DNA of 64,000 nucleotides from Citrobacter rodentium NBRC 105723 = DSM 16636 (GTDB lineage: Bacteria; Pseudomonadota; Gammaproteobacteria; Enterobacterales; Enterobacteriaceae), in assembly GCF_021278985.1 (NCBI RefSeq), contig NZ_CP082833.1:558001-622000 (forward strand). Direction: 5' to 3'. The position numbers and the translations under genes are program-made. Of the stretch, positions 6,455-25,221 are shown in pieces (the first letter of the stretch is position 1; each line of letters starts with the position of its first letter). A model generated the notes under the pieces. That model was not told the origin of the DNA, ran no database searches, and saw nothing but the letters and a program-made list of their open reading frames with translations.

Positions 6455-9400
6455 ATGCCGCCTATAGTGTATAATACTTTGCATGCACCAACATCCTTAT
6501 CAAAAACTGAAGATATTAAATCCTGGGATACAGAAAAATACCTAAAAACATTATCAAAATTCAATAATGACAATATTTTTAACGATCAGATTTCTAAAAT
6601 AACAGAGAAACAATACGATTTTGACAAAACAGCCACAAATGAAAATTACTACAATTTAAATCTGTATGACATTTATTTTCAACCATGCAGTAACATTATA
6701 GAAGAAAACATAACAAGAATATTACAGTTTCAATACTCAAATAGCCCAACATTCAGACGCCTGGTAAACTACCATACTGACAATTTACCAAACTACGATA
6801 TAAATAAATGCCAAATATACATTACCAATACTTTTGCATACAATAAAAAAGAAGATAGTGTAAGTGAACTATTCATTGCACTTGATGAAAAGGGAAATTT
6901 TATTGTCCCTAAAACAGAATCATTAGAAGAAATATCACCAGAAAAAATATTGTTGAATTTCTTTTTGAAACATATCAGCAACCCAGACATCCTTGGTTAT
7001 GATGATATTGACACATATACCAATATAATTTTTAAGGAATTATCCCCCCAGGCAATAGCTCACACTTCAAAATCATTTCAACATGCTTCTGTGAGAGATA
7101 AATACAAACTATACGATTGCGAAAATTCGACTAAACAAATAGATAATATTGAACAAGTCATATCAAAGGGAAGCACCCTTCAGAAAGAGTTTTTTGATAG
7201 TTATATAAAAAATAAAGAACTTGATCCCATTCCCTCGCAAAAAAAAGGAATTCAGTTTAAAAAAATCGCACTTAATGGATTATTGCTTACCTCAGGCTTA
7301 TTTCAAACATTAAATAATAACCAACATAGCGGTAATTCGAATTCATTAGATAAAATAAATGTCAGGCATTCAAGGTCTCTTCCTGAAGAACATTCTGCAC
7401 CTGCTGAAACCAAAAGCAGTTCCATTGTAAAAGGAATCAATGAGTTTATATTAAAAAAAGCAGCCTCTCTTTACAACTTGCTGACTAACTTAGAGCTAGA
7501 ACTGCAACTAGAAAATTACATAAGAGGGTATCATGAATTACTTGCATTTTCTCAAACAGGGATTTGGACTCGTAATGGCAGAGATGCTGCAAGAAATTAC
7601 ATAGTTGAAATAATGAAACAACACTTTTACAAATTTGAAATAGAATATAATAGCGGAAGAGTTGTTTTTTTCCAGGATTTCATAGAAAAACACCGAGAGT
7701 ATGAGTACAATATATATGAAACGTTTGCGCGAGATATAATCGTGCACCCGCTACCATTTGATTTAGACTATGCTCCTCCTGAAAAAGGTGGGATCATAAG
7801 GTCAGAACCAGCAAATCATTATATGCAAACTGTGAGACAGAAGTTTTCACATAGTGCACCACTACATTTTGATAATCTATACGGTAAAGAATCTATATTC
7901 TTATCAGTGGCATTACATGATCTAAAATCAAATAAAAAACTAAGCAAAAGAGATTTTGAACATCTATTTAAAATCGCTCAATTAGTAATCCATCACTTAT
8001 CAAAAGATGGCGGTGATAAAATCCTGTGCTCCTCTTATGGAGTTAAGTATCATCGTCTTATATTAAATGAGATTGTAACACGGTGCAAACATCACCAGAG
8101 ACATATTAATGAAAGTATAATAGAAAAAATATCACTAGCAATAATTACTAATAATGACCTTTCGAATCAAATAAAATCAAAAATATTAAAATTAAACTCA
8201 CAAAAAAACTACTGCAACCCATGGTTAATGATATTAGCAACAGAAAAACAGCTCTCATGGGCGGAGGCTCACTATAAAGCACAAAAGCATATTGAAAGTC
8301 ATATTCAGGATTGTGAATTATTAGGTTTAATGGATACAAACAAAATGGTCAGAGATGCCATTACTGGATTTATCCATCAGATTAATGAAATAACAGAATC
8401 CAGTTGGATGTCATCAGAAGAACAACATGCAAAAAAAATTCTGGCTCTCGAGATGTTCAAAACAAAGATATCAACCCTGAATGGAGGTCAGGGATTTGTC
8501 TATGGTTTTAACAAAGTTATTCAGGAAGGGCTTGGAGGACTAATCGAGTTAAGTTTTGACATTGACGATGAGTGGCATCATCGAGCATTATCGTCACTTA
8601 GTCCTGCATCAAGAAATGGACTTCATTTATTAGGTACTATCTGGAATATAGTAATGAGTGCGGTCCCTGGATTTAACGCCTTAGCAGGAACTAGCAGTAT
8701 ACTAAACCACGCTGTTGTTGAAAAATCTACGGATGTATGTAGCTACATACAAGATGCAATACGTATTGGTATGGAAGCAGTTCCGGTAGCCGAGTCGAAA
8801 TTCACAAAAAAATCGTCAAATAGCAAATACATAGGTCTTCGTTTTGTTGAGGAAAAAATTAATAAAAATTTAATTAATGAACCTCTGCAACGCGGCTCAT
8901 CTTATAGAGTAATAGAGTCAATAGAAAATACTGATTTTATTTATCAAAAAATCACTAAAAAAATTTTAGAATTAATGACCACAGAAAATAATGAGCTGTA
9001 TAGTGCTACGGGGTTTAACAATGAAAACTATGGATACTACAAACGATCTGGTGATGGTTTTTATAGAAAACAGCACTCATTCCAGCCTTTATCGAAAGAG
9101 ACACCAAACAAAATAACATACAATAATAGAGAATTAGAATTAATAAAAGAATCAAACTCAGAAATTTACTGTGGAACATTTACCGACAACGGAAAAAATT
9201 CAATTGTAAAGTTTTATAAAAGTTCCGATGGTAGCTTTTATCAAGCAGAAGGATTAAAAGGAGGAGGGCTTATCCGGCATACGGATAAGCCATACTCAGA
9301 GTTGAAAGAAGGTGATATAGGATATGATGAGGAACTTCTGGATATTACTGATGATTCACCTGAGTTAGAGGAAACTTTGCCTGCAATATCAGAAGATTTA

Positions 9401-9835
9401 TACCCTAGCGAAGAAGAGAATGTACAAAACATTTACAGTAAATTTAAAAGTGGTGATATTGAGGCGGGAATGACAGAGGTGACATTATGCCGAGGAACTA
9501 TTGCCTCTCAGGCTGAAAACATTGTTTCTTATAGTACCGCTGGAGGAGCCGAAATTGCAAACCCAAATGTAAATCCGGTTTCTGAAGATATTGCAAAATT
9601 GCAAATAAAAAGTGGAAGAATTGAACCTGAATATACAACAGATATTAGTGTTGCCGACCGATTTAGCCGTGGACATCACTTAGTTATTGTCAAAGTAAGG
9701 GTGAAATATCTTACAAGAGGCAGTATAAGCGAAAGTGGTTGGATTATTCCCCAAAACGCTCCCATCGAGCCAGTTGGTTTAATTGACAGGACATATGGTC
9801 AACCTGAAAACATACAACAAGCAAATGCATCATAG
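6455..9835 (+). CDS. Large toxin/effector-like protein with ADP-ribosyltransferase-like C-terminus
   Basis: A 1126-residue protein from a very AT-rich gene, unlike the chromosome around it. No signal peptide is seen. A hydrophobic stretch near residues 725-755 (Leu-Leu-Gly-Thr-Ile-Trp-Asn-Ile-Val-Met-Ser-Ala-Val-Pro-Gly) could insert in a membrane. The last 120 residues resemble an R-S-E class mono-ADP-ribosyltransferase. Arg1013 sits in Leu-Cys-Arg-Gly-Thr; Thr1061-Thr1062-Asp-Ile-Ser with Val-Ala-Asp-Arg-Phe resembles the STS strand; Glu1093 sits in Ser-Glu-Ser-Gly-Trp-Ile-Ile-Pro. It may belong to the uncharacterised DUF4765-type proteins. Target and delivery are unknown. The ATG follows GAGGA. 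Confidence 0.65.
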   Translation: MPPIVYNTLHAPTSLSKTEDIKSWDTEKYLKTLSKFNNDNIFNDQISKITEKQYDFDKTATNENYYNLNLYDIYFQPCSNIIEENITRILQFQYSNSPTFRRLVNYHTDNLPNYDINKCQIYITNTFAYNKKEDSVSELFIALDEKGNFIVPKTESLEEISPEKILLNFFLKHISNPDILGYDDIDTYTNIIFKELSPQAIAHTSKSFQHASVRDKYKLYDCENSTKQIDNIEQVISKGSTLQKEFFDSYIKNKELDPIPSQKKGIQFKKIALNGLLLTSGLFQTLNNNQHSGNSNSLDKINVRHSRSLPEEHSAPAETKSSSIVKGINEFILKKAASLYNLLTNLELELQLENYIRGYHELLAFSQTGIWTRNGRDAARNYIVEIMKQHFYKFEIEYNSGRVVFFQDFIEKHREYEYNIYETFARDIIVHPLPFDLDYAPPEKGGIIRSEPANHYMQTVRQKFSHSAPLHFDNLYGKESIFLSVALHDLKSNKKLSKRDFEHLFKIAQLVIHHLSKDGGDKILCSSYGVKYHRLILNEIVTRCKHHQRHINESIIEKISLAIITNNDLSNQIKSKILKLNSQKNYCNPWLMILATEKQLSWAEAHYKAQKHIESHIQDCELLGLMDTNKMVRDAITGFIHQINEITESSWMSSEEQHAKKILALEMFKTKISTLNGGQGFVYGFNKVIQEGLGGLIELSFDIDDEWHHRALSSLSPASRNGLHLLGTIWNIVMSAVPGFNALAGTSSILNHAVVEKSTDVCSYIQDAIRIGMEAVPVAESKFTKKSSNSKYIGLRFVEEKINKNLINEPLQRGSSYRVIESIENTDFIYQKITKKILELMTTENNELYSATGFNNENYGYYKRSGDGFYRKQHSFQPLSKETPNKITYNNRELELIKESNSEIYCGTFTDNGKNSIVKFYKSSDGSFYQAEGLKGGGLIRHTDKPYSELKEGDIGYDEELLDITDDSPELEETLPAISEDLYPSEEENVQNIYSKFKSGDIEAGMTEVTLCRGTIASQAENIVSYSTAGGAEIANPNVNPVSEDIAKLQIKSGRIEPEYTTDISVADRFSRGHHLVIVKVRVKYLTRGSISESGWIIPQNAPIEPVGLIDRTYGQPENIQQANAS

Positions 9836-9856
9836 TAACGTTTGTCATTCGGTATC

Positions 9857-9874
9857 GCATATCGAAAGATATGC
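9857..9874 (+). terminator. Stem-loop after the first toxin gene
   Basis: GCATATC (9857-9863) pairs with GATATGC (9868-9874) around a GAAA tetraloop 21 bases after the stop codon. No T run follows, so termination is uncertain. Confidence 0.4.
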
Positions 9875-10229
9875 ATAAATCACAAGATAACCATAACTTA
9901 ATCTAACATTGAATGCTAATAGCTACGGTTGTTAATGGTCAATCAATCATTACTTCTTAAACAGCCCCGCACTCCCGTACGGGGCATGTCCTGTTTATCT
10001 CCACCCTCTTTTTTATTGTACTCGCGGTTAAACCGAACCACGACAATCTTCATATCCCGCTCCACCGATTTAACCAACGCTGCCTGTTCCGCCAGAGATA
10101 TAGTCAACACAGAATTTCATGGATTCCGGGGTAATATCCACCACGCAGGGGCGGTACAGGCTGTCACCGGAGAATACTTCAGCCAGAAAGCAAACGCCTT
10201 GTACACTTCAGTCGTTGAACATCTTCCCA
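9875..10229. other. Degenerate sequence between toxin gene and IS21 remnant
   Basis: No intact gene is seen. The minus strand of 9950-10090 reads as a short protein-like tail (Lys-Ser-Val-Glu-Arg-Asp-Met-Lys-Ile-Val-Val-Val-Arg-Phe) that I cannot assign. The rest grades into the IS21-type transposase debris. Confidence 0.4.
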
Positions 10230-10300
10230 ACTGGCTACCCGGTTCGGGCACAGACAAAAGGCAAAGTGGAGCGGATGGTGCAGTACACCCGCAACAGCGG
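10230..10300 (+). pseudogene. IS21-family istA fragment
   Basis: A short plus-strand stretch encodes Ala-Gln-Thr-Lys-Gly-Lys-Val-Glu-Arg-Met-Val-Gln-Tyr-Thr-Arg, the conserved DDE-Glu region of IS21-family IstA transposases. Only this region is recognisable, and it joins directly to istB-like sequence, so most of istA is deleted. Confidence 0.65.
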
Positions 10301-10308
10301 CGGATCTG

Positions 10309-10682
<374 letters not shown>

Positions 10683-10703
10683 AGACCGTCGGTGGAGATG
10701 TAA

Positions 10704-10997
10704 GTGGTTCACTTTTTACCCGTCGTTGACAGTTATCCTGAAGTGTTTAAAATTGAAGGAGTTAAACAGGTTGTTGCTTGTGGTCATTCTGTTTACAGTG
10801 TTGCAACACGTCCCGATATCACTACCCACAGTCTTTATGCCTGGATAAAGAAGTACGGATCGGACTCTTTCACCAACAAAGAACCGTCAGATGCTCAGGC
10901 TGAGATCCGCCGACTCCAGAAGGCGCTGAAGCGGGTTACTGACGAACGGGACATATTAAAAAAAGCTGCGGCATACTTCGCAAAGCTGTCCGACTGA
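10704..10997 (+). pseudogene. IS3-family orfA-like reading frame
   Basis: A 97-residue frame with the helix-turn-helix and coiled-coil parts of an IS3-family OrfA (His-Ser-Val-Tyr-Ser-Val-Ala-Thr-Arg-Pro-Asp-Ile-Thr; Arg-Arg-Leu-Gln-Lys-Ala-Leu-Lys-Arg-Val-Thr). The first ~20 residues do not look like the family, so the natural start has probably been lost. It ends in Phe-Ala-Lys-Leu-Ser-Asp, where the frameshift to orfB usually occurs. Confidence 0.6.
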
Positions 10998-11400
10998 AGT
11001 ACGCCTTTATCCGTGACAACTCCTATTGTTGGCCTGTTCGTCTGCTCTGTCGGTTGCTGAATGTTCATCCGGGTGGGTTTTACGCCAGGCTTCAGCAGGC
11101 GCATCTCAGGCTGACAGGACAAATCAAACAATTCTGGCTGTAGCCCGGTTGCGTTTATGGCTATCGCAAGATCCATCTTGACCTGAAAGATAGCGGGCAT
11201 CAAGGTGGGATTAACCGGGTCTTGCGGCTGATGAAGCGTGAACGGATAAAGAAAAAGATCTACGGAACGCAGGAAGAAGCCCGAAGCGATATTTTTGATT
11301 ACATCGAAATGTTTTATAATAGTAAGCGTCGGCATGGTTCGAGTGATCAAATGCCACCGACGGAATATGAAAATCAATATTATCAACGGCTCATAAGTGT
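10995..11400 (+). pseudogene. IS3-family orfB with internal deletion
   Basis: Read through frames, the start of OrfB (Val-Arg-Leu-Leu-Cys-Arg-Leu-Leu-Asn-Val-His-Pro) and Tyr-Gly-Tyr-Arg-Lys-Ile-His-Leu-Asp-Leu lead into Arg-Leu-Met-Lys-Arg-Glu-Arg-Ile-Lys-Lys-Lys-Ile-Tyr-Gly. That string fuses the early Arg-Leu-Met-Lys-Arg motif to the late Leu-Lys-Arg-Glu-Arg-Ile motif and removes the DDE core. A TAG also interrupts the frame. The open frame at 11222-11533 continues past the usual stop. Confidence 0.65.
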
Positions 11401-11612
11401 CTGGATTATCCGTGGCGATTCAGGAAGCCTTAATGCTGTTTCTACAGATGAGGATATTGTCCCTGATTCAGAACTGGCCAGCACTATAAGCAAATCAAAG
11501 GAATATTGGCGTCATCTGGTAACATTAACTTAAAAATCAAAGTCAGTCTTAAGATAGTAGGCCAGGAACACTCTAAAACGGTGGTCAATTTAGCTGGCCA
11601 CTACAAAACTAA

Positions 11613-21730
<10,118 letters not shown>

Positions 21731-21918
21731 CTGATTAAATTTCTTCTATCCATCTGTCATTGTTGGGCATTGCCACTGAAATGGTAACGGGAAATACACT
21801 CACAATGCAGTTTAACCGGGTACGGTAATACGCCAGCGTATTATGTGGATGGATTTGGGTTCGTGCCGTGATGTTTGACAACAATGCACAGACCCTGATG
21901 GACGGATGACGATCACCG
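21731..21918. other. Non-coding stretch after the toxin gene
   Basis: No gene or terminator with a T run is evident between the toxin stop and the traX remnant. The sequence may belong to the same former plasmid segment. Confidence 0.35.
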
Positions 21919-22104
21919 TTGTCCGCCATGCAGCATGATGTCACCCGGCTGGCTGCGTTTGTGGCGATGGGGGGACCACATCGCCACAGCTTTCCTGATA
22001 GATATGCCCTTCCTGAACATGGCCGGGCGCTGTGCATTCCCTCTTTTTGCGCTGGTCAGCGACTGCAACATGGCAGGAAAACTTTACGTCAGCACAGCCT
22101 TAAC
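21919..22104 (+). pseudogene. traX: traX fragment upstream of IS66 insertion
   Basis: This stretch encodes Asp-Val-Thr-Arg-Leu-Ala-Ala-Phe-Val-Ala-Met-Gly. One extra G in a run of six then shifts the frame to Asp-His-Ile-Ala-Thr, and on to Phe-Leu-Asn-Met-Ala-Gly-Arg-Cys-Ala-Phe-Pro-Leu-Phe-Ala-Leu-Val and Gln-His-Ser-Leu-Asn. These are the signatures of TraX, the membrane acetylase that N-acetylates conjugative pilin (Met-(x)-Asp-His, Gly-Arg-(x)-Ala-Phe-Pro-Leu-Phe). The gene continues on the far side of the IS66 element. It has no start and a frameshift, so it is a relic of a conjugative plasmid. Confidence 0.75.
22097..22104 (+). repeat. Target-site duplication, left copy (GCCTTAAC)
   Basis: GCCTTAAC occurs immediately before the left end of the IS66-family element and again immediately after its right end at 24804-24811. 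Eight bases is the duplication size of the IS66 family. Removing the element and one copy rejoins the traX reading frame. Confidence 0.95.
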
Positions 22105-22157
22105 GTAAGCGTCTCATTTAAACCGTCTGGTCTGTTTCCTCCGGCTCCACAAAAATA

Positions 22158-22835
22158 ATGTCCATCATTTTTAGTGGACACTATCGTATGGAATACCGGA
22201 CCTGGATTACTGAAGCTTTACGCCTTCACTTCGAAGAACATTTACCTCGGGTTGTGGCCGGACGTCGCCTGGGTGTACCAAAATCAACAGTTTGTAGTAT
22301 GTTCGTGCGCTTTCGGAGAGCTGGCCTTTCGTGGCCTTTGCCCGCAGGCATGTCGGAGCAGGAACTTGATGCCTGCCTTTACGGACAATTTTCCACGGTA
22401 CCAGTCGTACGTCCTGAAAGCACCGTTATATCCGAAACCCCCGTGGTAAAAAAACGTCCCCGGCGGCCCAACTTCCCTTATGAGTTTAAAATCGCCTTAG
22501 TGGAGCAGTCACTGCAGCCCGGAGCCTGTGTGGCGCAGATCGCCCGGGAAAACGGAATCAACGATAACCTGCTCTTCAACTGGCGCCATCAATACCGGAA
22601 AGGTGGCCTGCTGCCTTCCGGAAAAAATATGCCGGCACTGCTTCCCGTGACGTTAACGCCGGAGCCGGATAATAAAATCCCGGCCCCCGCACAGGAACCA
22701 GAGCAGATAAATACACCGTCCGACAGTCTGTGTTGTGAGCTGGTTCTGCCGGCCGGAACTCTCAGGCTTAAAGGTAAACTGACGCCGGCGTTATTACAGA
22801 CACTTATCCGCGAAATAAAAGGGAGCAGCCACTGA
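22158..22835 (+). CDS. tnpA: IS66-family TnpA-like protein
   Basis: A 225-residue accessory protein. Residues 12-70 form a first helix-turn-helix (Gly-Arg-Arg-Leu-Gly-Val-Pro-Lys-Ser-Thr-Val-Cys), and a second, IS66 OrfA/IS3-like helix-turn-helix follows at about 107-145 (Phe-Lys-Ile-Ala-Leu-Val-Glu-Gln-Ser, Ile-Ala-Arg-Glu-Asn-Gly-Ile-Asn). It probably helps bind the element ends. An alternative ATG lies at 22188. Its stop overlaps the start of tnpB by one base, indicating translational coupling. Confidence 0.85.
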   Translation: MSIIFSGHYRMEYRTWITEALRLHFEEHLPRVVAGRRLGVPKSTVCSMFVRFRRAGLSWPLPAGMSEQELDACLYGQFSTVPVVRPESTVISETPVVKKRPRRPNFPYEFKIALVEQSLQPGACVAQIARENGINDNLLFNWRHQYRKGGLLPSGKNMPALLPVTLTPEPDNKIPAPAQEPEQINTPSDSLCCELVLPAGTLRLKGKLTPALLQTLIREIKGSSH

Positions 22836-23182
22836 TGATATCTCTCCCTGCAGGTTCGCGTATCTGGCTGGTTGCAGGTATCACCGATATGCGAAATGGC
22901 TTTAACGGCCTGGCATCAAAAGTTCAGAACGTCCTGAAGGATGACCCGTTCTCCGGACACCTGTTCATCTTCCGCGGACGCCGGGGTGACCAGATAAAAG
23001 TGTTGTGGGCTGACAGTGACGGACTGTGCCTCTTCACCAAACGCCTGGAGCGGGGCCGCTTCATCTGGCCAGTCACCCGTGACGGCAAGGTGCACCTTAC
23101 TCCGGCTCAGTTATCCATGCTTCTTGAAGGTATCAACTGGAAGCACCCGAAACGAACGGAACGCGCTGGAATCCGCATATAA
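22835..23182 (+). CDS. tnpB: IS66-family TnpB (OrfB)
   Basis: A 115-residue protein of the IS66 Orf2/TnpB family, with the signature Met-Arg-Asn-Gly-Phe-Asn-Gly-Leu at residues 20-27 and Phe-Ile-Phe-Arg-Gly-Arg-Arg-Gly-Asp at about 48-56. TnpB is required for transposition of IS66-type elements, but its biochemical role is unclear. It is not related to the RNA-guided nuclease also called TnpB. It starts with ATG overlapping the tnpA stop. Confidence 0.93.
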   Translation: MISLPAGSRIWLVAGITDMRNGFNGLASKVQNVLKDDPFSGHLFIFRGRRGDQIKVLWADSDGLCLFTKRLERGRFIWPVTRDGKVHLTPAQLSMLLEGINWKHPKRTERAGIRI

Positions 23183-23201
23183 CCCGTTGTAAAGTGAGGA
23201 T

Positions 23202-24773
23202 ATGGACACCTCACTTGCTCATGAGAACGCCCGCCTGCGGGCACTGTTGCAGACGCAACAGGACACCATCCGCCAGATGGCCGAATACAACCGCCTGCTC
23301 TCACAGCGGGTGGCGGCTTATGCTTCCGAAATCAACCGGCTGAAGGCGCTGGTTGCGAAACTGCAACGTATGCAGTTCGGTAAAAGCTCAGAAAAACTTC
23401 GCGCAAAAACCGAACGGCAGATACAGGATGCACAGGAGAGAATCAGCGCACTTCAGGAAGAAATGGCTGAAACGCTGGGTGAGCAATATGACCCGGCACT
23501 GCCATCCGCCCTGCGCCAGTCTTCAGCCCGTAAACCGTTACCGGCCTCACTTCCCCGTGAAACCCGGGTTATCCGGCCGGAAGAGGAATGCTGTCCTGCC
23601 TGTGGTGGTGAACTCAGTTCTCTGGGATGTGATGTGTCAGAGCAACTGGAGCTTATCAGCAGCGCCTTTAAGGTTATCGAAACACAACGTCCGAAACTGG
23701 CCTGTTGCCGGTGCGACCATATCGTGCAGGCACCAGTACCTTCAAAACCCATTGCACGCAGTTATGCCGGAGCGGGGCTTCTGGCCCATGTTGTCACCGG
23801 GAAATATGCAGACCATCTGCCGTTATACCGCCAGTCAGAAATATACCGTCGTCAGGGAGTGGAGCTGAGCCGTGCCACACTGGGGCGCTGGACAGGTGCT
23901 GTTGCTGAACTGCTGGAGCCGCTGTATGACGTCCTGCGCCAGTATGTGCTGATGCCCGGTAAAGTCCATGCTGATGATATCCCCGTCCCGGTCCAGGAGC
24001 CGGGCAGCGGTAAAACCCGGACAGCCCGGCTGTGGGTCTACGTCCGTGATGACCGTAACGCCGGTTCACAGATGCCCCCGGCGGTCTGGTTCGCGTACAG
24101 CCCGGACCGGAAAGGCATACATCCACAGAATCACCTGTCCGGTTACAGCGGAGTGCTTCAGGCCGATGCTTACGGTGGCTACCGGGCGTTATACGAATCC
24201 GGCAGAATAACGGAAGCCGCGTGTATGGCCCATGCCCGGAGAAAAATCCACGATGTGCATGCAAGAGCGCCAACCGATATCACCACGGAAGCCCTGCAGC
24301 GTATCGGTGAACTGTATGCCATCGAAGCAGAAGTCCGGGGATGTTCAGCAGAACAGCGTCTGGCGGCAAGAAAAGCCAGAGCTGCGTCACTGATGCAGTC
24401 ACTGTATGACTGGATACAGACTCAGATGAAAACACTGTCGCGTCACTCGGATACGGCAAAAGCGTTCGCATACCTGCTGAAACAGTGGGATAGCCTGAAC
24501 GTGTACTGCAGTAATGGCTGGGTGGAAATCGACAACAACATCGCAGAGAACGCCTTAAGGGGAGTGGCCGTAGGCCGGAAAAACTGGCTGTTCGCGGGTT
24601 CTGACAGCGGTGGCGAACATGCGGCGGTGTTGTACTCGCTGATCGGCACATGCCGTCTGAACAATGTGGAGCCAGAAAAATGGCTGCGTTACGTCATTGA
24701 GCATATCCAGGACTGGCCGGCAAATCGGGTACGCGATCTGTTGCCCTGGAAAGTTGATCTGAGCTCTCAGTAA
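23202..24773 (+). CDS. tnpC: IS66-family TnpC DDE transposase
   Basis: A 523-residue transposase. The N-terminal 60 residues form a leucine-zipper-like coiled coil. A zinc-finger region follows (Cys-Pro-Ala-Cys near 128-131 and Cys-Cys-Arg-Cys near 168). The catalytic triad is Asp in His-Ala-Asp-Asp (about 258), Asp322 in Gln-Ala-Asp-Ala-Tyr-Gly-Gly-Tyr, and Glu449 in Asn-Asn-Ile-Ala-Glu-Asn-Ala-Leu. Full length and all three acidic residues suggest an active enzyme. A GAGG site precedes its ATG. Confidence 0.95.
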   Translation: MDTSLAHENARLRALLQTQQDTIRQMAEYNRLLSQRVAAYASEINRLKALVAKLQRMQFGKSSEKLRAKTERQIQDAQERISALQEEMAETLGEQYDPALPSALRQSSARKPLPASLPRETRVIRPEEECCPACGGELSSLGCDVSEQLELISSAFKVIETQRPKLACCRCDHIVQAPVPSKPIARSYAGAGLLAHVVTGKYADHLPLYRQSEIYRRQGVELSRATLGRWTGAVAELLEPLYDVLRQYVLMPGKVHADDIPVPVQEPGSGKTRTARLWVYVRDDRNAGSQMPPAVWFAYSPDRKGIHPQNHLSGYSGVLQADAYGGYRALYESGRITEAACMAHARRKIHDVHARAPTDITTEALQRIGELYAIEAEVRGCSAEQRLAARKARAASLMQSLYDWIQTQMKTLSRHSDTAKAFAYLLKQWDSLNVYCSNGWVEIDNNIAENALRGVAVGRKNWLFAGSDSGGEHAAVLYSLIGTCRLNNVEPEKWLRYVIEHIQDWPANRVRDLLPWKVDLSSQ

Positions 24774-24803
24774 ATATCAATACGGTTCTGGCGAGCCGCT
24801 TAC

Positions 24804-24811
24804 GCCTTAAC
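24804..24811 (+). repeat. Target-site duplication, right copy (GCCTTAAC)
   Basis: Exact second copy of the 8-bp target sequence, directly after the right inverted end of the IS66-family element. Confidence 0.95.
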
Positions 24812-25190
24812 CGCCTGTGGCTGATGGCCCTTCTGGCCCAGCCGGGTTACTGGCTGGCCCTGAGGGACGCCGGGCTCATGTGGTGGCAACTAAATATCTT
24901 GTTCGCCTTCGCCGTTGTTATGCTGGTGACTCGCTTTCTACAGGCGGCGACCGTGCCTTAATGGCGTTGCGGCATTCTCGGCCCTGGTGGGGTATTTGCC
25001 GGTCAGTTCTGCCTGTTACGGCAACCCAGTCTGCTGATGCTCAGCCAGTGCATTGCTTATCTGGCAGGTCAGGATACGCTGCGCTACGCCCCGTCCTGTT
25101 TGCTGTCTGGCTGTTGCCGTACCAGCTGAACGCACTGAGACTAATTTCTCCTCTCCTCCCAGCGCTGATGATGAAACCCGCAGTAATGCA
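24804..25190 (+). pseudogene. traX: traX fragment downstream of IS66 insertion
   Basis: Continues the traX relic: Leu-Asn-Arg-Leu-Trp-Leu-Met-Ala-Leu-Leu-Ala-Gln-Pro-Gly-Tyr-Trp, then Trp-Gln-Leu-Asn-Ile-Leu-Phe-Ala-Phe-Ala-Val-Val-Met, matching the TraX motifs Asn-Arg-Leu-Trp and Asn-Ile-Leu-Phe-Ala-Phe-Ala-Val. After about 24950 the frame is lost and only scattered TraX-like pieces (Ala-Phe-Ser-Ala-Leu-Val-Gly-Tyr) are seen. The rest to the yqjG border is unassigned. Confidence 0.7.
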
Positions 25191-25221
25191 AAAGGGTTAT
25201 TCCAAAATGCCGGTGGTTGAT

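Larger units (their letters stand above)
10704..11605 (+). mobile_element. Second IS3-family element, internally deleted
   Basis: OrfA-like sequence (10704-10997) with Asp-Ile-Thr-Thr-His-Ser-Leu-Tyr-Ala-Trp-Ile-Lys-Lys-Tyr-Gly and a Leu-zipper-like end is followed by the start of OrfB (Lys-Tyr-Ala-Phe-Ile-Arg-Asp-Asn) and then by its very end (Lys-Arg-Arg-His-Gly-Ser-Ser-Asp-Gln-Met). The catalytic middle of OrfB is gone. A TGTAGTGGCC end (minus strand) at 11605 may be one boundary. The element lies just upstream of the giant toxin gene. Confidence 0.7.
22105..24803 (+). mobile_element. Complete IS66-family element (ISCro1-like)
   Basis: A 2699-bp element with all three IS66 genes (tnpA, tnpB, tnpC). 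Its imperfect inverted ends start GTAAGCG and share 16 of 22 positions (22105-22126 and 24782-24803), and it is flanked by a perfect 8-bp duplication. It interrupts the traX relic. Gene content and length fit my memory of ISCro1, described from Citrobacter rodentium; that identity needs a database check. It appears intact, so it is the youngest insertion in the island. Confidence 0.9.

Noticed and set aside
10704..10997. Stand-alone regulator gene
   Set aside because: Sequence is that of an IS3-family OrfA with a damaged start; it continues into orfB debris.
11598..11605. Composite transposon carrying the first toxin gene between matching CCACTACA ends at 6022-6029 and 11598-11605
   Set aside because: Only about nine bases match, the flanking sequences differ, and no target duplication was found.
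22835..23182. RNA-guided nuclease TnpB
   Set aside because: The name is shared, but this is the short IS66 accessory protein without RuvC motifs.
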